A DNA stretch of 5,629 bases, taken from NCBI GenBank assembly GCA_022567015.1, contig JADFHR010000205.1:1-5629 (forward strand), written 5' to 3'. The notes below the pieces were generated by a model, which was given only the letters and a program-made list of their open reading frames with translations, was not told the origin of the DNA and searched no databases. Position 1 is the stretch's first letter. Every line of letters begins with the position of its first letter. This document shows positions 4,521 through 5,629 of this stretch, piece after piece. The DNA comes from Pseudomonadota bacterium. Its GTDB lineage: Bacteria; Pseudomonadota; Alphaproteobacteria; Rhodospirillales; 2-02-FULL-58-16. The translations under genes and the position numbers were made by a program.

Positions 4521-5576
4521 GTGGCCGGGTTCTACGCGCTTGCCGGGCCGCTGCTGCGGCTGCTCGACGCCGAAACCGCCCACCGGCTCGCCATCGGGGC
4601 GCTGAAACGGGGCGTCGTGCCGCGCCCCGCGCCCTTCGAGGACCCGCGCCTGCGCATCCGCCTGTGGGGGATGGATTTCGCCAACCCGGTCGGCCTGGCG
4701 GCGGGCTTCGACAAGGACGCCGAGGCGGTGGACGCCCTGCTCGGCCAGGGCTTCGGCTACCTCGAGGTGGGCGGCGTCACGCCCCGCCCGCAGCCGGGAA
4801 ACCCCCGCCCGCGGCTGTTCCGCCTGCCCGCCGACCGCGCCGTGATCAACCGCATGGGCTTCAACAGCCAGGGCCTGGACGCGGTGGCGCGGCGCCTCGG
4901 GCGCAGGGGCGCCGGCATCGTCGGCGTCAACCTGGGGGCGAACGCCGACAGCGCCGACGCGGCCGACGATTACGTGGCCGGGGTCAAGGCCCTGGCCGGC
5001 CTGGCCGACTACCTGGTGGTCAACATCTCGTCGCCCAACACGCCGGGGCTGCGCGCCCTCAAGGACCGCGCCCGGCTGGCGGACCTGCTGGACAGGGTCG
5101 TCCGCGCCCGCGCCGCGGCGGCGCCCGGCAAGCGGCCGCCGCTGCTGCTCAAGATCGCCCCGGACCTGACCGCCGACGACAAGCGCGACATCGCCGAGGT
5201 CGCCCTCGAGGCGGGCATCGACGGGTTGATCGCCACCAACACCACCATCGAGCGCCCGGCCATGCTCAGCGATCCCCGCCGCGCCGAGGCCGGCGGCCTG
5301 AGCGGCCAACCCCTGCTGGTGCCGTCGACCAGGGTCCTCGCCGAGATGTACCGGCTGACCGGCGGCCGGCTGCCGCTGATCGGCGTCGGCGGCGTGGAAA
5401 GCGGCCTCGACGCCTATGCCAAAATTCGCGCCGGCGCGTCCCTGGTGCAGCTCTACACGGCGCTGGTCTACCACGGTCCCGGCCTGGTCAACCGCATCAA
5501 GCGCGACCTCGCCGCCCAGCTCAAGGCCGACGGCTTCGCCACCGTCGCCGAGGCGGTCGGCGCCGACCACCGTTAG
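4521..5576 (+). CDS. pyrD: Dihydroorotate dehydrogenase (quinone), class 2
   Basis: A 351-residue FMN enzyme, normal for the class, that oxidises (S)-dihydroorotate to orotate with quinone as acceptor in de novo pyrimidine synthesis, at the inner face of the cytoplasmic membrane. The N-terminal helical part (about 1-35) is the class 2 membrane/quinone-binding extension. Motifs in order: G58-L-A-A-G-F-D-K65-D, T87-P-R-P-Q-P-G-N-P, I109-N-R-M-G-F-N115, G135-V-N-L-G-A-N141, N168-I-S-S-P-N-T174, K211-I-A-P-D-L, A238-T-N-T-T242, G258-G-L-S-G-Q-P-L, G288-V-G-G-V, and L308-V-Q-L-Y-T. By alignment with the E. coli enzyme, Ser171 is the catalytic base that marks class 2; class 1 enzymes use Cys. Gly85 replaces the usual Thr/Ser in the G-T-V-T-P motif. 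The GTG start follows GAGGAGG; the frame is open further upstream, but that overlaps DUF952 and has no family similarity. It is second in the operon with DUF952. Confidence 0.97.
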   Translation: MAGFYALAGPLLRLLDAETAHRLAIGALKRGVVPRPAPFEDPRLRIRLWGMDFANPVGLAAGFDKDAEAVDALLGQGFGYLEVGGVTPRPQPGNPRPRLFRLPADRAVINRMGFNSQGLDAVARRLGRRGAGIVGVNLGANADSADAADDYVAGVKALAGLADYLVVNISSPNTPGLRALKDRARLADLLDRVVRARAAAAPGKRPPLLLKIAPDLTADDKRDIAEVALEAGIDGLIATNTTIERPAMLSDPRRAEAGGLSGQPLLVPSTRVLAEMYRLTGGRLPLIGVGGVESGLDAYAKIRAGASLVQLYTALVYHGPGLVNRIKRDLAAQLKADGFATVAEAVGADHR

Positions 5577-5629
5577 GCCGGGGTGCTGTCCCCATCGGCC
5601 GCCGTTATCCGGAGTTCTCGGTTCAATTC

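Noticed and set aside
4158..5570. A 470-codon open frame on the minus strand, antisense to DUF952 and pyrD.
   Set aside because: Composition is Gly/Ala/Asp/Gln/Arg-rich with no recognisable motif, and it lies opposite a highly conserved pyrD.
5577..5629. GGTTCAATTC near the window end, similar to a tRNA T-arm.
   Set aside because: The bases before it do not form a D-arm or anticodon arm at the right distances, and the acceptor 5' end would have to lie within or against pyrD. The GGGG/CCCC hairpin at 5580-5593 is too short and has no T tract to call a terminator.

Overview
The window is GC-rich chromosomal DNA, most likely from an alphaproteobacterium. The best evidence is a DUF1465/RcdA-type gene, a family known from alphaproteobacterial ClpXP cell-cycle proteolysis. 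A DUF952 gene directly ahead of a class 2 pyrD fits the same assignment. A Rhodospirillales-like origin is possible but is only inference. Coding density is high, several starts are GTG, and I see no mobile element, phage gene, CRISPR array, tRNA or rRNA.

Layout, left to right: (1) a small exported Gly/His/Tyr-rich membrane-anchored protein (+, 47-370). (2) Convergent to it, a DEDDh 3'-5' exonuclease of the ERI-1/KapD type (-, 421-1029). (3) Divergent from the exonuclease, a 12-helix-type MFS transporter (+, 1207-2433). (4) After a 224-bp gap, a DUF1465/RcdA-like gene (+, 2658-3092). (5) Convergent to that, with only 15 bp between the stop codons, a two-gene minus-strand group: an NTF2/SnoaL-like protein (3548-3952) followed by a cyclophilin-like-fold protein (3108-3482). 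(6) Divergent from that group, a probable two-gene operon, DUF952 then pyrD (+, 4141-4506 and 4521-5576). The last 53 bases hold no recognisable gene.

Functionally this is a housekeeping mosaic, not a single system. PyrD makes orotate for pyrimidine synthesis. The RcdA-like protein is probably an adaptor in regulated ClpXP proteolysis. The exonuclease probably trims RNA or DNA. The transporter, the NTF2-like protein, the cyclophilin-like protein and the exported protein have unknown substrates. The most notable non-coding signals are a palindrome holding both convergent stop codons at 3089-3111, a possibly leaderless start for the DUF952-pyrD operon, and a pyrD Shine-Dalgarno site that overlaps the DUF952 stop codon. 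I found no convincing evidence of a previously undescribed multi-gene system.
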